From NCBI RefSeq assembly GCF_036169555.1, contig NZ_CP108032.1, positions 5,890,001 to 5,954,000 on the forward strand: DNA of 64,000 nucleotides. The letters run 5' to 3'. The notes beneath the pieces are model-generated. The model was not told where the DNA came from. It ran no database searches and saw nothing but the letters and a program-made list of their open reading frames with translations. The translations under genes were made by a program, and so were the position numbers. Source of the stretch: Streptomyces sp. NBC_00306. GTDB taxonomy: Bacteria; Actinomycetota; Actinomycetes; Streptomycetales; Streptomycetaceae. Below, in pieces: positions 8,249 to 17,136 of this stretch (position 1 is the first letter of the stretch; each line of letters begins with the position of its first letter).

Positions 8249-9661
8249 ATGGCCCCAGACGCCATGACCTTTGCCTCATCCCTTTCCGACGCCCAGCCCG
8301 TCGCCTTCTGGCTGGACGACCCCGCCAGACCCGCCGCCCTGCCCGCGCTCACCGGCGACGAGCACTGCGACCTCCTCGTCGTCGGCGGCGGCTACAGCGG
8401 ACTGTGGACCGCGCTGCTCGCCAAGGAGCGCGACCCCGGCCGGGACGTCGTCCTGATCGAGGGGCACGAGGTGGGCTGGGCCGCCTCGGGCCGCAACGGC
8501 GGCTTCTGCGCCGCCTCGCTCACCCACGGCCTCGGCAACGGGATCGCCCGCTGGCCCGGTGAGCTCGCACGACTGGAGGAGCTCGGCGACCGCAACCTCG
8601 ACGCCATCGAGGAGGCGGTGGCACGCCACGGCATCGACTGCGACTTCGAGCGCACCGGTGAGATCGACGTCGCAACCGAGCCGTACCAGGTCGCGGAGCT
8701 GGCGGAGATGCACGAGGAGGCGCGGCGACACGGTTTCGACGGACTCGAACTCCTCGACGCCGACGCGGTGCGCGCCGAGGTGAACTCCCCGACCTTCCTC
8801 GGCGGGCTGTGGGACCGCCGCGGTGTCGCCATGCTGAACCCGGCGAAGCTCGCCTGGGGCCTAAAGGAGGCCTGCCGCGGCCTCGGGGTCCGCATCTACG
8901 AGAACACCCGCGGCCTCGAACTCGCCGCGTCCGGTGCGGGAATGGCCGTCCGCACCCCGTACGGCCGGGTCTTCGCCCGCCGGGTCGCGCTCGGCACCAA
9001 TGTCTTCCCGTCGCTGGTGAAGCGGGTGCGCGCGTACACCGTCCCGGTCTACGACTACGCCCTGATGACCGAACCGCTCAGCGAGCAGCAGCGCGCCGAG
9101 ATCGGCTGGGAGGGCCGGCAGGGCCTCGGCGACGTCGCCAACCAGTTCCACTACTTCCGGATCACCGCCGACCACCGCATCCTGTGGGGCGGTTACGACG
9201 CGATCTATCCGTACGGCGGGAAGGTCAGCGCGGAGCTGGACCACCGGCCCGAGACCTATCTGAAGCTCGCCGGCCACTTCTTCCGCTGCTTCCCGCAGCT
9301 GGAGGGGCTGCGCTTCAGTCATGCGTGGGGCGGGGCGATCGACACCTGTTCGCGGTTCTCCGCGTTTTTCGGCACGGCGCACGGCGGCAAGGTCGCCTAC
9401 GCCGCCGGCTACACCGGTCTGGGGGTCGGCGCCACGCGCTTCGGCGCCGATGTGATGCTCGACCTGCTGTCGGGGGAGCGCACCGAGCGCACGGAGCTGG
9501 AGATGGTGCGCAGCAAGCCGATGCCCTTCCCGCCCGAGCCCGTCGCCTGGGCCGGTATCGGGCTCACCAAGTGGGCGCTGGCCAGGGCGGACGCTCAGGG
9601 CGGGCGGCGCAATGTGTGGCTGCGCGCCATGGACCGGATGGGGCTCGGCTTCGACAGCTGA
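8249..9661 (+). CDS. FAD-dependent amine oxidoreductase (gamma-glutamylputrescine oxidase-like, PuuB/OrdL type)
   Basis: DAO-type flavoprotein of 470 residues. The dinucleotide-binding motif VVGGGYSGLWTA and VVLIEG lie near residues 45-75, followed by EVGWAASGRNGGFC, typical of the PuuB/OrdL group. A C-terminal FAD-contact region reads AAGYTGLGVGATRFGADV. The predicted role is oxidative deamination of putrescine or its gamma-glutamyl conjugate to the aldehyde used by the dehydrogenase at 2502. ATG at 8249 is preferred because AAGGAG lies eight bases before it; the GTG at 8240 would overlap that site. It ends the probable operon begun at 2502. Confidence 0.88.
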   Translation: MAPDAMTFASSLSDAQPVAFWLDDPARPAALPALTGDEHCDLLVVGGGYSGLWTALLAKERDPGRDVVLIEGHEVGWAASGRNGGFCAASLTHGLGNGIARWPGELARLEELGDRNLDAIEEAVARHGIDCDFERTGEIDVATEPYQVAELAEMHEEARRHGFDGLELLDADAVRAEVNSPTFLGGLWDRRGVAMLNPAKLAWGLKEACRGLGVRIYENTRGLELAASGAGMAVRTPYGRVFARRVALGTNVFPSLVKRVRAYTVPVYDYALMTEPLSEQQRAEIGWEGRQGLGDVANQFHYFRITADHRILWGGYDAIYPYGGKVSAELDHRPETYLKLAGHFFRCFPQLEGLRFSHAWGGAIDTCSRFSAFFGTAHGGKVAYAAGYTGLGVGATRFGADVMLDLLSGERTERTELEMVRSKPMPFPPEPVAWAGIGLTKWALARADAQGGRRNVWLRAMDRMGLGFDS

Positions 9662-9680
9662 CCCGGCGTGACCCAGATCA

Positions 9681-9694
9681 CTACCAACTGGTAG
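9681..9694. promoter_or_regulatory. 14-bp dyad CTACCA-AC-TGGTAG
   Basis: Perfect 6+6 inverted repeat with a 2-bp centre. It lies 20 bp after the amine oxidase stop and 83 bp before the small unknown gene at 9777. The arms are too short and the loop too small for a terminator, so an operator is more likely. No binding protein can be named. Confidence 0.3.
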
Positions 9695-9776
9695 CCCCAA
9701 CCCGCGTCATACGACGGCCCCGGGCCGCTCTCCCCTGTGAACGCACCGTCGGTGCGCAGGGAAGGGAGTAGGGGTC

Positions 9777-10238
9777 ATGAACGACTCGGGGGCCAGGACC
9801 GCGGTGGAGTGGCTGGCGTCGGTCGCACCGGACCCGGAAGCCTGCCGGTGGGAGTGGGAGCGCAACCCGCTCGGGGTCGCGCTGCTGCCCGCCGGCAGGC
9901 GCTGGGACGTACTGATCCTGCCGGGAGAGCTGGGCTATCCGACGCTCGATGTGCTGAGCAGGCTGGTCGACAGGCCGGGGCCGGTGCTCGCCGACTTCGG
10001 CGACTCCCGCATGGGGTTCTTCGTGCCGCCCGGCACGGCCGCACGGTGGCTCGGGACCGGTGTGCGCAGCGCGGGCGTCGGCACCTGGATCGTCGTGCCC
10101 TACCCGGGGCGGGCTGGTGGCGGCGGGGTGCGCTGGCTCGTCGTGCCGGACGGCTCGGGCACGCTCACGGATCCGACGCTGCTGGAACTCGCGATGCACG
10201 AGGCGGCGGGGGCCATGGCGCGACGCGAGGGGGAGTGA
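9777..10238 (+). CDS. Conserved-looking hypothetical protein
   Basis: Soluble protein of 153 residues with good codon bias and the ribosome-binding site GGGAG before the ATG. I do not recognise a family with confidence. The layout (EWLASVAPDPEACRWEWERN, a central GELGYPTLDVLSRLVDRPGP, a FFVPPGTA strand, a WIVVPYPGRA strand, then a final helix) resembles small actinobacterial proteins sometimes compared with the N-terminal fold of bifunctional primase-polymerases. I see no catalytic acid motif, so I do not claim that activity. It is monocistronic, between the amine oxidase and chitinase genes. Confidence 0.7.
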   Translation: MNDSGARTAVEWLASVAPDPEACRWEWERNPLGVALLPAGRRWDVLILPGELGYPTLDVLSRLVDRPGPVLADFGDSRMGFFVPPGTAARWLGTGVRSAGVGTWIVVPYPGRAGGGGVRWLVVPDGSGTLTDPTLLELAMHEAAGAMARREGE

Positions 10239-10294
10239 GGGGCCAGGGCCTGTCGTCCGGACCCCGCCGGCTTCGTGTGCCGCTGTCAGAGGTC

Positions 10295-10323
10295 TTGACA
10301 ACGGCATTGGTCTGGACCAAATT
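10295..10323 (+). promoter_or_regulatory. Chitinase promoter with DasR-like operator
   Basis: TTGACA at 10295-10300 is a consensus -35 element. The palindromic core TGGTCTGGACCA (10308-10319) follows and overlaps the expected -10 region around 10318-10323. The core matches the known DasR-responsive element (ACTGGTCTAGACCACT) that represses Streptomyces chitinase and N-acetylglucosamine genes. Repression until chitin breakdown products relieve DasR binding is therefore expected. Confidence 0.75.
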
Positions 10324-10365
10324 GCGGGAGCTCCCACTCGAATCCCCCCATGCCCGGAGGCAGTT

Positions 10366-12168
10366 GTGGACCGCACCAGACTCTCGGCCGCCCTGACGGC
10401 GGCCGCGCTCGCCCTCGGCGGACTTGTCGCCACGTCCACCGCCGCCGAAGCGGCCGACGCCGAAGTCGCCCGCAACGGCGGCTTCGAGGCCGGTCTCACC
10501 GGCTGGAGCTGCTCCGCGGGCAGCGGAGTCGTCGTCAGTTCGCCCGTACGCAGCGGGAGTTCGGCTCTGAAGGCCACCCCGGGCGGCAGCGACAACGCCA
10601 AGTGCAGTCAGAGTGTCACCGTCAAGCCCAACTCCGACTACACCCTCAGTGGCTGGGTCCAGGGCGGCTACGTCTACCTCGGCGCCTCCGGCACCGGTAC
10701 CACCGACGTCTCCACCTGGACACCGTCCGCGTCCGGCTGGCAGAAACTCTCGACGAGCTTCCGCACCGGCGCCTCGACCACCTCGGTGACCATCTACACC
10801 CACGGCTGGTACGGCACGGCGGCCTACCACGCGGACGACGTCTCCCTGTTCGGCCCGGGCGGCGACCCGGTCCAGCTGCCGGCCGCCCCCACCGGCCTCA
10901 CCGCGGGATCGCCGGGCTCCACCTCCGTGCCGCTGAGCTGGTCGCCCGTCTCCGGCGCCACCGGCTACAACGTCTACCGCGGCGGCGCCAAGGTCACCTC
11001 CGTGACGGGGACGTCGGCCACCGTGACGGGGCTGTCGCCCAGCACGACGTACAGCTTCCAGGTCACCGCGACCAACAGCGCGGGCGAGTCCCCGAAGTCC
11101 GCGGTCGTCGGCGCGACCACCACCGCCGGTGGCGGCAACCCGGGCACCGGCCTCCCGGCCCACGCCCTCGTCGGCTATCTGCACGCCAGTTTCGCCAACG
11201 GCTCCGGCTACACCCGCATGGCGGACGTCCCCGACTCCTGGGACGTCATCAACCTCGCCTTCGGCGAACCCACATCGGTCACCTCCGGCGACATCCGCTT
11301 CAGCCTCTGCCCGGCGGCCGAGTGCCCGAACGTCGAGTCCGTCGCCGAGTTCAAGGCCGCCATCAAGGCGAAGCAGGCCGCCGGCAAGAAGGTCCTGATC
11401 TCCATCGGCGGCGCCAACGGGCAGGTGCAGCTGGGCAGTACGGCCGCGCGTGACACCTTCGTCTCCTCCGTCTCGAAGATCATCGACGAGTACGGTCTCG
11501 ACGGCCTGGACATCGACTTCGAGGGCCACTCCCTCTCGCTGAACACCGGGGACACGGACTTCCGCTCGCCGACCTCACCGGTGATCGTCAACCTCATCTC
11601 GGCGATCAAGACCCTCAAGGCGAAGTACGGCTCGGACTTCGTCCTCACGATGGCCCCGGAGACCTTCTTCGTGCAGCTGGGCTACCAGTACTACGGCTCC
11701 GGCCCCTGGGGCGGCCAGGACCCGCGCGCCGGCTCCTACCTCCCCGTCATCCGCGCGCTGCGGGACGACCTCACCCTGCTGCACGTCCAGGACTACAACT
11801 CCGGCTCGATCATGGGTCTGGACAACCAGTACCACTCGATGGGCGGCGCGGACTTCCACATCGCCATGACCGACATGCTGCTCACCGGCTTCCCGGTGGC
11901 CGGTGACCAGTCGAAGTTCTTCCCCGCCCTGCGGCCCGAGCAGGTCGCCATCGGTCTGCCGGCGTCCACCCAGGCGGGCAACGGGCACACCTCACCCGCC
12001 GAGGTGAACAAGGCGCTCGACTGTCTGACGAAGAAGGTGAGCTGCGGCTCGTACGCGACCCACGGCACCTGGCCCGCCCTGCGCGGACTGATGACGTGGT
12101 CCATCAACTGGGACCGCTTCAACCAGTGGGAGTTCTCCCGGAATTTCGACGCATACCGCTGGAGCTGA
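10366..12168 (+). CDS. Secreted chitinase, GH18, with carbohydrate-binding and FnIII domains
   Basis: Extracellular endochitinase of 600 residues. A Sec signal peptide occupies residues 1 to about 31 (Ala-rich, cleavage near AEA-ADA). A beta-sandwich carbohydrate-binding module lies at about 32-165 (NGGFEAGLTGWSCS to ADDVSLFG), a fibronectin type III domain at about 170-252 (PAAPTGLTAGS to SAVVGATT) and the GH18 catalytic domain at about 265-600. The catalytic DxxDxDxE motif is DGLDIDFE, with the acid Glu386. Start GTG at 10366 follows GGAGG by five bases. The multi-domain layout is typical of Streptomyces GH18 chitinases. The 3' end overlaps the convergent phosphatase gene by 50 bp. Confidence 0.93.
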   Translation: MDRTRLSAALTAAALALGGLVATSTAAEAADAEVARNGGFEAGLTGWSCSAGSGVVVSSPVRSGSSALKATPGGSDNAKCSQSVTVKPNSDYTLSGWVQGGYVYLGASGTGTTDVSTWTPSASGWQKLSTSFRTGASTTSVTIYTHGWYGTAAYHADDVSLFGPGGDPVQLPAAPTGLTAGSPGSTSVPLSWSPVSGATGYNVYRGGAKVTSVTGTSATVTGLSPSTTYSFQVTATNSAGESPKSAVVGATTTAGGGNPGTGLPAHALVGYLHASFANGSGYTRMADVPDSWDVINLAFGEPTSVTSGDIRFSLCPAAECPNVESVAEFKAAIKAKQAAGKKVLISIGGANGQVQLGSTAARDTFVSSVSKIIDEYGLDGLDIDFEGHSLSLNTGDTDFRSPTSPVIVNLISAIKTLKAKYGSDFVLTMAPETFFVQLGYQYYGSGPWGGQDPRAGSYLPVIRALRDDLTLLHVQDYNSGSIMGLDNQYHSMGGADFHIAMTDMLLTGFPVAGDQSKFFPALRPEQVAIGLPASTQAGNGHTSPAEVNKALDCLTKKVSCGSYATHGTWPALRGLMTWSINWDRFNQWEFSRNFDAYRWS

Positions 12169-12937
12169 TCAGCAGCAGCATCCCGCACAGGCACCAGCTG
12201 CCGATGACGTCCAGCGGCCAGTGGTAGCCGCGCAGCACCAGACCGATGCCCGTCGCCAGGGTGAGCACCAGGGCGACGGGCATCGACCGTCGCAATCGCA
12301 GATATGGGGCGAGGAGCAGCGCGGCCGTGCCGTAGGCGACCATCGCGGTCGCCGTATGGCCGGAGGGGTAGTAGCCGCCCGCGTCGGTGAGCGGTCCCTG
12401 GCGGTCGATCAGTGCCTTGAGCGGCACGACCAGCGCGGGCACGGCGGCCATCGTGAGGACGGCGACCAGAGCGTCACGGCGCGCGGCCCTTCTGTCGCGC
12501 CACAGGGCATACGCGAGGGCGGCGGCCAGCACGGGCAGAGCAACGGCCACGCTGCCGAGGTCGGCCAGCGCCTCGGTGAGCGGCCGGGGTCCGTGGCCGG
12601 CGATGCGGAGTTCGACGCGCTCGTCCAACGAGCGCAGGGGTCCGCCGGCGGCGACCTGCCAGGTGATCAGCGAGAAGAGCACGGCGCACAGGACGGCCGG
12701 CCACACCTGACGAGGAAAAGCCGGCCACCTCGGAACAGGGGGGGTAGTTCCGAAGCGGCCGGCCTGACCGGTTTGCCGCGCGCCCCGGGGGGTTTGGGGC
12801 GGGCGGCCATCCGATCGGTGAGGAGTTCCGGAGCCAGAAGCTCCAGTGGTGTGCGCGAGGGCACGGCCAGGACGAAGCTGGGGAGGCCTCGGCCTGGAGT
12901 CGCCCGCAGTCCCCTGCGAGCGGGGTGTTTCTCTCAT
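12119..12937 (-). CDS. PAP2-family membrane phosphatase
   Basis: Membrane phosphatase of the type 2 phosphatidic-acid family, about 272 residues from the ATG used here. Signature elements are KALIDRQGP, PSGHT and RGYHWPLDVIG, which carry the phosphate-binding Lys/Arg, the Ser-Gly-His triplet and the nucleophile-side His/Asp. Four or five hydrophobic helices surround them. The second Arg of the usual KxxxxxxRP is Gly, a variant I believe is common in actinobacterial members. The start is uncertain: ATG 12988 and GTG 13018 are in frame upstream but would add basic, proline-rich residues unlike the family. Substrate is unknown. The last 50 bp overlap the convergent chitinase gene. Confidence 0.8.
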   Translation of the reverse strand: MRETPRSQGTAGDSRPRPPQLRPGRALAHTTGASGSGTPHRSDGRPPQTPRGARQTGQAGRFGTTPPVPRWPAFPRQVWPAVLCAVLFSLITWQVAAGGPLRSLDERVELRIAGHGPRPLTEALADLGSVAVALPVLAAALAYALWRDRRAARRDALVAVLTMAAVPALVVPLKALIDRQGPLTDAGGYYPSGHTATAMVAYGTAALLLAPYLRLRRSMPVALVLTLATGIGLVLRGYHWPLDVIGSWCLCGMLLLISSSGMRRNSGRTPTG

Positions 12938-13107
12938 CTGCAGAAACCGTACGGCAGGGGCCGGGGGGACCGACAGACGGATCTCCATCCCGCCATCGGC
13001 CCCCCACACGTTCTTCACAGGCCCCGACCGTTCCGGCTGCTCCGCCGCTGATCAACCATGGTCCGGGCGGCCGTTTCGGTGATGGGGCCCACGCTTCGAG
13101 CGCCTGG

Positions 13108-14442
13108 TCAGACGCCCGCGAACGCCTGCTCGAGGATGTCCAGACCCTCGTTGAGCAGGTCCTCGCCGATCACCAGCGGCGGCAGGAAGCGCAGCACGTT
13201 GCCGTAGGTGCCACAGGTCAGGACCAGCAGGCCCTCGGCGTGGCAGGCCTTGGCGAGCGCGGCGGTCGCGGCCGCGTTCGGCTCCTTGGTCTCGCGGTCG
13301 TTCACCAGCTCGATCGCGATCATGGCGCCGCGCCCGCGGATGTCGCCGATGATGTCGAACTTCTCGGCCATCGCGCCCAGGCGGCTCTTCATGACCTCCT
13401 CGATGCGCTTGGCCTTGCCGTTGAGGTCGAGCTCCTTCATGGTCTCGATGGCGCCGAGCGCACCGGCACAGGCCACCGGGTTGCCGCCGTACGTACCGCC
13501 GAGGCCGCCCGCGTGCGGGGCGTCCATGATCTCGGCGCGGCCCGTCACGGCGGCGAGCGGCAGACCGCCCGCGATGCCCTTGGCGGTGGTGATCAGGTCC
13601 GGGACGATGCCCTCGTCCTCGCACGCGAACCACTCGCCGGTACGGCAGAAGCCGGACTGGATCTCGTCCGCGACGAAGACGATGCCGTTGTCCTTGGCGA
13701 ACTGCGCGATCGCCGGCAGGAAGCCCTTGGCCGGCTCGATGAAGCCGCCCTCGCCGAGGACCGGCTCGATGATGATCGCGGCGACGTTCTCGGCGCCGAC
13801 CTGCTTGTTGATCATGTCGATGGCCTGGGCGGACGCCTCGGCGCCGGCGTTCTCGGCGCCGGTCGGCCAGCGGTAGCCGTACGCCACCGGGACGCGGTAG
13901 ACCTCGGGCGCGAACGGACCGAAGCCGTTCTTGTACGGCATGTTCTTGGCGGTCAGCGCCATCGTCAGGTTGGTACGGCCGTGGTAGCCGTGGTCGAAGA
14001 CGACGACGGCCTGGCGCTTGGTGTAGGCGCGGGCGATCTTGACGGCGTTCTCGACGGCCTCGGCGCCCGAGTTGAACAGCGCGGACTTCTTCGCGTGGTC
14101 GCCCGGCGTCAGCTCGGCGAGGGCCTCGGCGACCGCGACGTAGCCCTCGTACGGCGTGACCATGAAACAGGTGTGGGTGAAGTCGGCGAGCTGCGCGGAC
14201 GCGCGGCGTACGACGGCCTCGGCGGAGGCGCCGACGGAGGTCACGGCGATACCCGACCCGAAGTCGATGAGCCGGTTGCCGTCGACGTCCTCGATGATCC
14301 CGCCGCCGGCGCGCGCGGTGAAGACGGGCAGCACGGACCCCACGCCACCGGCGACCGCGGCGGTGCGGCGGGACTGAAGCTCCACGGACTTCGGTCCGGG
14401 AATGGCGGTGACGACGCGGCGCTCCTGCGGGATTGCGGTCAT
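13108..14442 (-). CDS. gabT: 4-aminobutyrate aminotransferase
   Basis: Class III PLP-dependent aminotransferase of 444 residues that converts GABA and 2-oxoglutarate to succinate semialdehyde and glutamate. The PLP Lys288 is in LITTAKGIAGG, the cofactor Asp259 in VADEIQSG, and NSGAEAVENAVKIAR and GYHGRTN are family motifs. With the importer, oxidase and dehydrogenases nearby it completes the putrescine-to-succinate-semialdehyde branch. It is transcribed divergently from the VirD4-like ATPase gene across a 244-bp region that must hold both promoters. The ATG is preceded by AGGAGCCCCTC. Confidence 0.95.
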   Translation of the reverse strand: MTAIPQERRVVTAIPGPKSVELQSRRTAAVAGGVGSVLPVFTARAGGGIIEDVDGNRLIDFGSGIAVTSVGASAEAVVRRASAQLADFTHTCFMVTPYEGYVAVAEALAELTPGDHAKKSALFNSGAEAVENAVKIARAYTKRQAVVVFDHGYHGRTNLTMALTAKNMPYKNGFGPFAPEVYRVPVAYGYRWPTGAENAGAEASAQAIDMINKQVGAENVAAIIIEPVLGEGGFIEPAKGFLPAIAQFAKDNGIVFVADEIQSGFCRTGEWFACEDEGIVPDLITTAKGIAGGLPLAAVTGRAEIMDAPHAGGLGGTYGGNPVACAGALGAIETMKELDLNGKAKRIEEVMKSRLGAMAEKFDIIGDIRGRGAMIAIELVNDRETKEPNAAATAALAKACHAEGLLVLTCGTYGNVLRFLPPLVIGEDLLNEGLDILEQAFAGV

Positions 14443-14686
14443 GAGGGGCTCCTGGGGTGCTGTGGGACGCTTCGTGTTTCTTTCTCCGCAGGCTAGGCGC
14501 GGGGGAGGGGGGTGGGCATGCGCCGTTCGGGAGTGTTGGGGGTGTGTCGTTGTCCGTGCCGGACATAGGCGGGCGCGGAAGGGCCTTCGCGAACGCCGGG
14601 CGGGGCGAATCGGTGAACTACCCCCACCGGGGCACTAGATTGACCGTGCACAGAGCGGGCCTGGCTGGTCAGGGGGCAGCGGTTTC

Positions 14687-17005
14687 ATGGAATCCGAAGG
14701 CACATTCGACGCACGCGGTACGCGGTCCGATTCCGTGCCACGTCCCGCCGGGCCACCACCCGACGAGCCGTCGATGCCGCCCGGAACCCCCGCGCGGCCG
14801 GCGCAGGCGCCGGTGTCCCGCCTGGCGGTCGCCGAATGGCTGCGCATCCCGCGGCCTGCCGCCGCCCCCGGGATCTGGCGTCTGGACCACCGTGAGCGGC
14901 CGCAGGAGGAACCGGACCTCGTGCCCGCCCGCCAGCTGTTCAGTGGCGCCTTCATCGCCTACCTCTGCGGATGGCTCCTCTGGTCACTGCTGTGGAACGG
15001 CTACCTGGACGGTTGGTGGTTCTTCGTCAAGGACTGGTGGCTGCTGCCGATGCTGTGGCTGGTCCCGGACGACTGGCGGGCACAGGGCAGCCAGAACGCG
15101 GAACTCTTCGTCGCCGCGACCTACCTCTACGACGCCCTCGTCCTCGGTCTGCTCGCCGTCGGCTTCGGGCGGGTGGGCAACTGGCGCGAGGTCTGGCAGC
15201 GCTACGGCGTGCCGCTGTGGCCGCTCTTCGTCCTGCTGCCGGGCGTGTGGCGCGAAATGCCCCGTACCGTCACATGGCTCACCTGGGTGTCGAACATCTA
15301 CTACGTGCTGCTCGTGGCCGCAGTGATCGCGGCTGTCGGGCGGATCGGCACGTGGCCGCCCGTACGGCGTCGGCTGGGGACCGCCGGGCCGGCGGCCGCG
15401 CCCCCGCCTCCGCCGGAAGCCGACCCCGCCGACTGGCCCGAGCTGCGCGCCGCCGGTCTGGGCGAGGCCGCCGCCCGGCTCGCCGACGCCACCGCACGCG
15501 GAACGCTCGGCGATGTGGACTACGCCCGGATCCGGCGCGCCTGGCAGGGAGTGCACGCCAGGCCCGACCGGCTCTCCGCCTTCGCCGACACCGTGCGCAG
15601 GGACGGGCCGGCCGCCTGCGCCCACCCCTCCGGCCGTCGGGACCTGGCCGTGCGCAGTGCCACGCACGACCTCGCCACCGCACAGGTCAAGATCGGCACC
15701 GTGGTCGACGACCCGCGCAATCCCTACGCACGCCGCACCACCGGTGTCGCCCTCGAACCCGCCCTCCTCGGGACCTCCCTCCTCGCCGTCGGGCCCTCCG
15801 GGTCCGGGAAGAGCGTGCGGCTGGTGCGGCCCGTCGTCGAGTCCCTGTGCCTCCAGGCCCTCGCCAACCGCGCCGCCGTCGTCACCGTCACCGCGCAGGG
15901 GGCCGCCGCCGCGCCCGACGACGCCTTCGACCTGGTCATCTCCGTCGGACGCCCCGATTCCACCCACGACCTCGACCTCTACGGCGGCGCCGACGACCCC
16001 GACGAGGCCGCCCGCGTGCTCGCCGAGGCGCTCGTCGGGGATCTCGCCGCCACACTGGCCGGCGGCGACAGCCGGCGGGCCGCGACCGCGCTGGCCCAGC
16101 TGATCGGGCCGTACCGGTGCGTCCACGGACGCTTCCCCGCCGTACCCGAGCTGCGGGAACTGCTCAGCGGCGCTCCCGTCGCCGTCGGAGCGCTGCGGGC
16201 CGCGCTGGAGTCGCAGGGCGATCCGGTCGCCGCGGCGCAGCTGCGGGAGCTGGACGCCCGGGAGCGGCAGTCCGCCCGCGCCGACGACATCGGCGTCCTG
16301 CTCGCCGAGCGGATCGCCTTCCTGGACCGGCCCGCCTTCGCCACGTTCTTCCGCACCGACGGCGGCGGGCGGCAGTTTTCGCTCCGCGCCATCGAACACC
16401 CGCTGCGCGTCCGCGTCGACCTGCCCGAGCGGGGGCACGCCGAGGCCTCGCGGATCGTGGCGCGGCTGATCCTCGCGCAGTTCACCGAAGCAGCGCTGAC
16501 CCGGTCGGACCGTTCGCTGTTCGCCGCGCTCGTCCTCGACGACGCGACCTACACCGTCACCGCGGACTCGGTGCGCGCCGTCCAGCGGCTGCGCTCCGCC
16601 AACGCCGGTGTCGTCTTCGCACTGCGGACCCTGGAGGACGTGCCCGAGCCGCTGCGCGGACCGCTGCTCGGTGCGGTCGGCTGCCGGATGGCGTTCGCCG
16701 GACTCGCGCCCTGGGACGGCGGACGGTTCGCCGAGGCCTGGGGCACCGAATGGGTCCAGACCCGCGATGTCACCAACCGGCAGATCATCTCCGACGAACC
16801 GCTGACCAAGGCGCTGCACATGATGCGCCGCCTGGTCACCGGCAAGGCGGCCACGGCCGAGGCGATCACGGTCCGGGAGGTCGAGCGGGCCCGCTGGTCC
16901 GCCTCGGACCTGGCGCACGCGGTCCCGGCCGGCCACGCCGTGCTCTCCCTCACCAGCGTCCGCGGCGAGCACGCGCCTCCGCTGCTGGTGGACTTGCGCA
17001 CCTGA
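14687..17005 (+). CDS. Membrane-anchored VirD4/TraG-like ATP-binding protein
   Basis: Protein of 772 residues. A proline-rich N-terminus of about 80 residues is followed by several hydrophobic, Trp-rich segments (about residues 85-225) that look membrane-spanning. A large P-loop domain begins with Walker A GPSGSGKS (residues 369-376). The Walker B-like stretch LFAALVLDDATYTV and the following LRSANAGVVFALRTLEDVP resemble the HerA/FtsK/VirD4 group of coupling ATPases. No relaxase, conjugation or integration genes are next to it, so this may be a chromosomal ATPase of unknown cargo. Function is inferred only from fold-level similarity. A hairpin terminator follows at 17028. Confidence 0.75.
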   Translation: MESEGTFDARGTRSDSVPRPAGPPPDEPSMPPGTPARPAQAPVSRLAVAEWLRIPRPAAAPGIWRLDHRERPQEEPDLVPARQLFSGAFIAYLCGWLLWSLLWNGYLDGWWFFVKDWWLLPMLWLVPDDWRAQGSQNAELFVAATYLYDALVLGLLAVGFGRVGNWREVWQRYGVPLWPLFVLLPGVWREMPRTVTWLTWVSNIYYVLLVAAVIAAVGRIGTWPPVRRRLGTAGPAAAPPPPPEADPADWPELRAAGLGEAAARLADATARGTLGDVDYARIRRAWQGVHARPDRLSAFADTVRRDGPAACAHPSGRRDLAVRSATHDLATAQVKIGTVVDDPRNPYARRTTGVALEPALLGTSLLAVGPSGSGKSVRLVRPVVESLCLQALANRAAVVTVTAQGAAAAPDDAFDLVISVGRPDSTHDLDLYGGADDPDEAARVLAEALVGDLAATLAGGDSRRAATALAQLIGPYRCVHGRFPAVPELRELLSGAPVAVGALRAALESQGDPVAAAQLRELDARERQSARADDIGVLLAERIAFLDRPAFATFFRTDGGGRQFSLRAIEHPLRVRVDLPERGHAEASRIVARLILAQFTEAALTRSDRSLFAALVLDDATYTVTADSVRAVQRLRSANAGVVFALRTLEDVPEPLRGPLLGAVGCRMAFAGLAPWDGGRFAEAWGTEWVQTRDVTNRQIISDEPLTKALHMMRRLVTGKAATAEAITVREVERARWSASDLAHAVPAGHAVLSLTSVRGEHAPPLLVDLRT

Positions 17006-17027
17006 GACCGGAGTCCGCGCGGCTGAG

Positions 17028-17055
17028 GTACGGGCTCCCGCCGCGGAGCCCGTAC
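17028..17055 (+). terminator. Hairpin terminator after the VirD4-like gene
   Basis: GTACGGGCTCC and its exact complement GGAGCCCGTAC form an 11-bp stem with a 6-base loop, 22 bp after the stop codon. There is no U tract, as is usual in high-GC actinobacteria. Confidence 0.7.
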
Positions 17056-17136
17056 TGCTACGCCCTGGCAGAATCGAAGTACGCCGTTCATACGGGACGG
17101 CGAAATTCATCGCTGCTCGAAGGGCCGAGAAGTCCC

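Noticed and set aside
12221..13051. Plus-strand open frame of 276 codons opposite the PAP2 gene
   Set aside because: Shadow of the PAP2 frame; its Gln/Gly/Arg-rich product has no recognisable motif.
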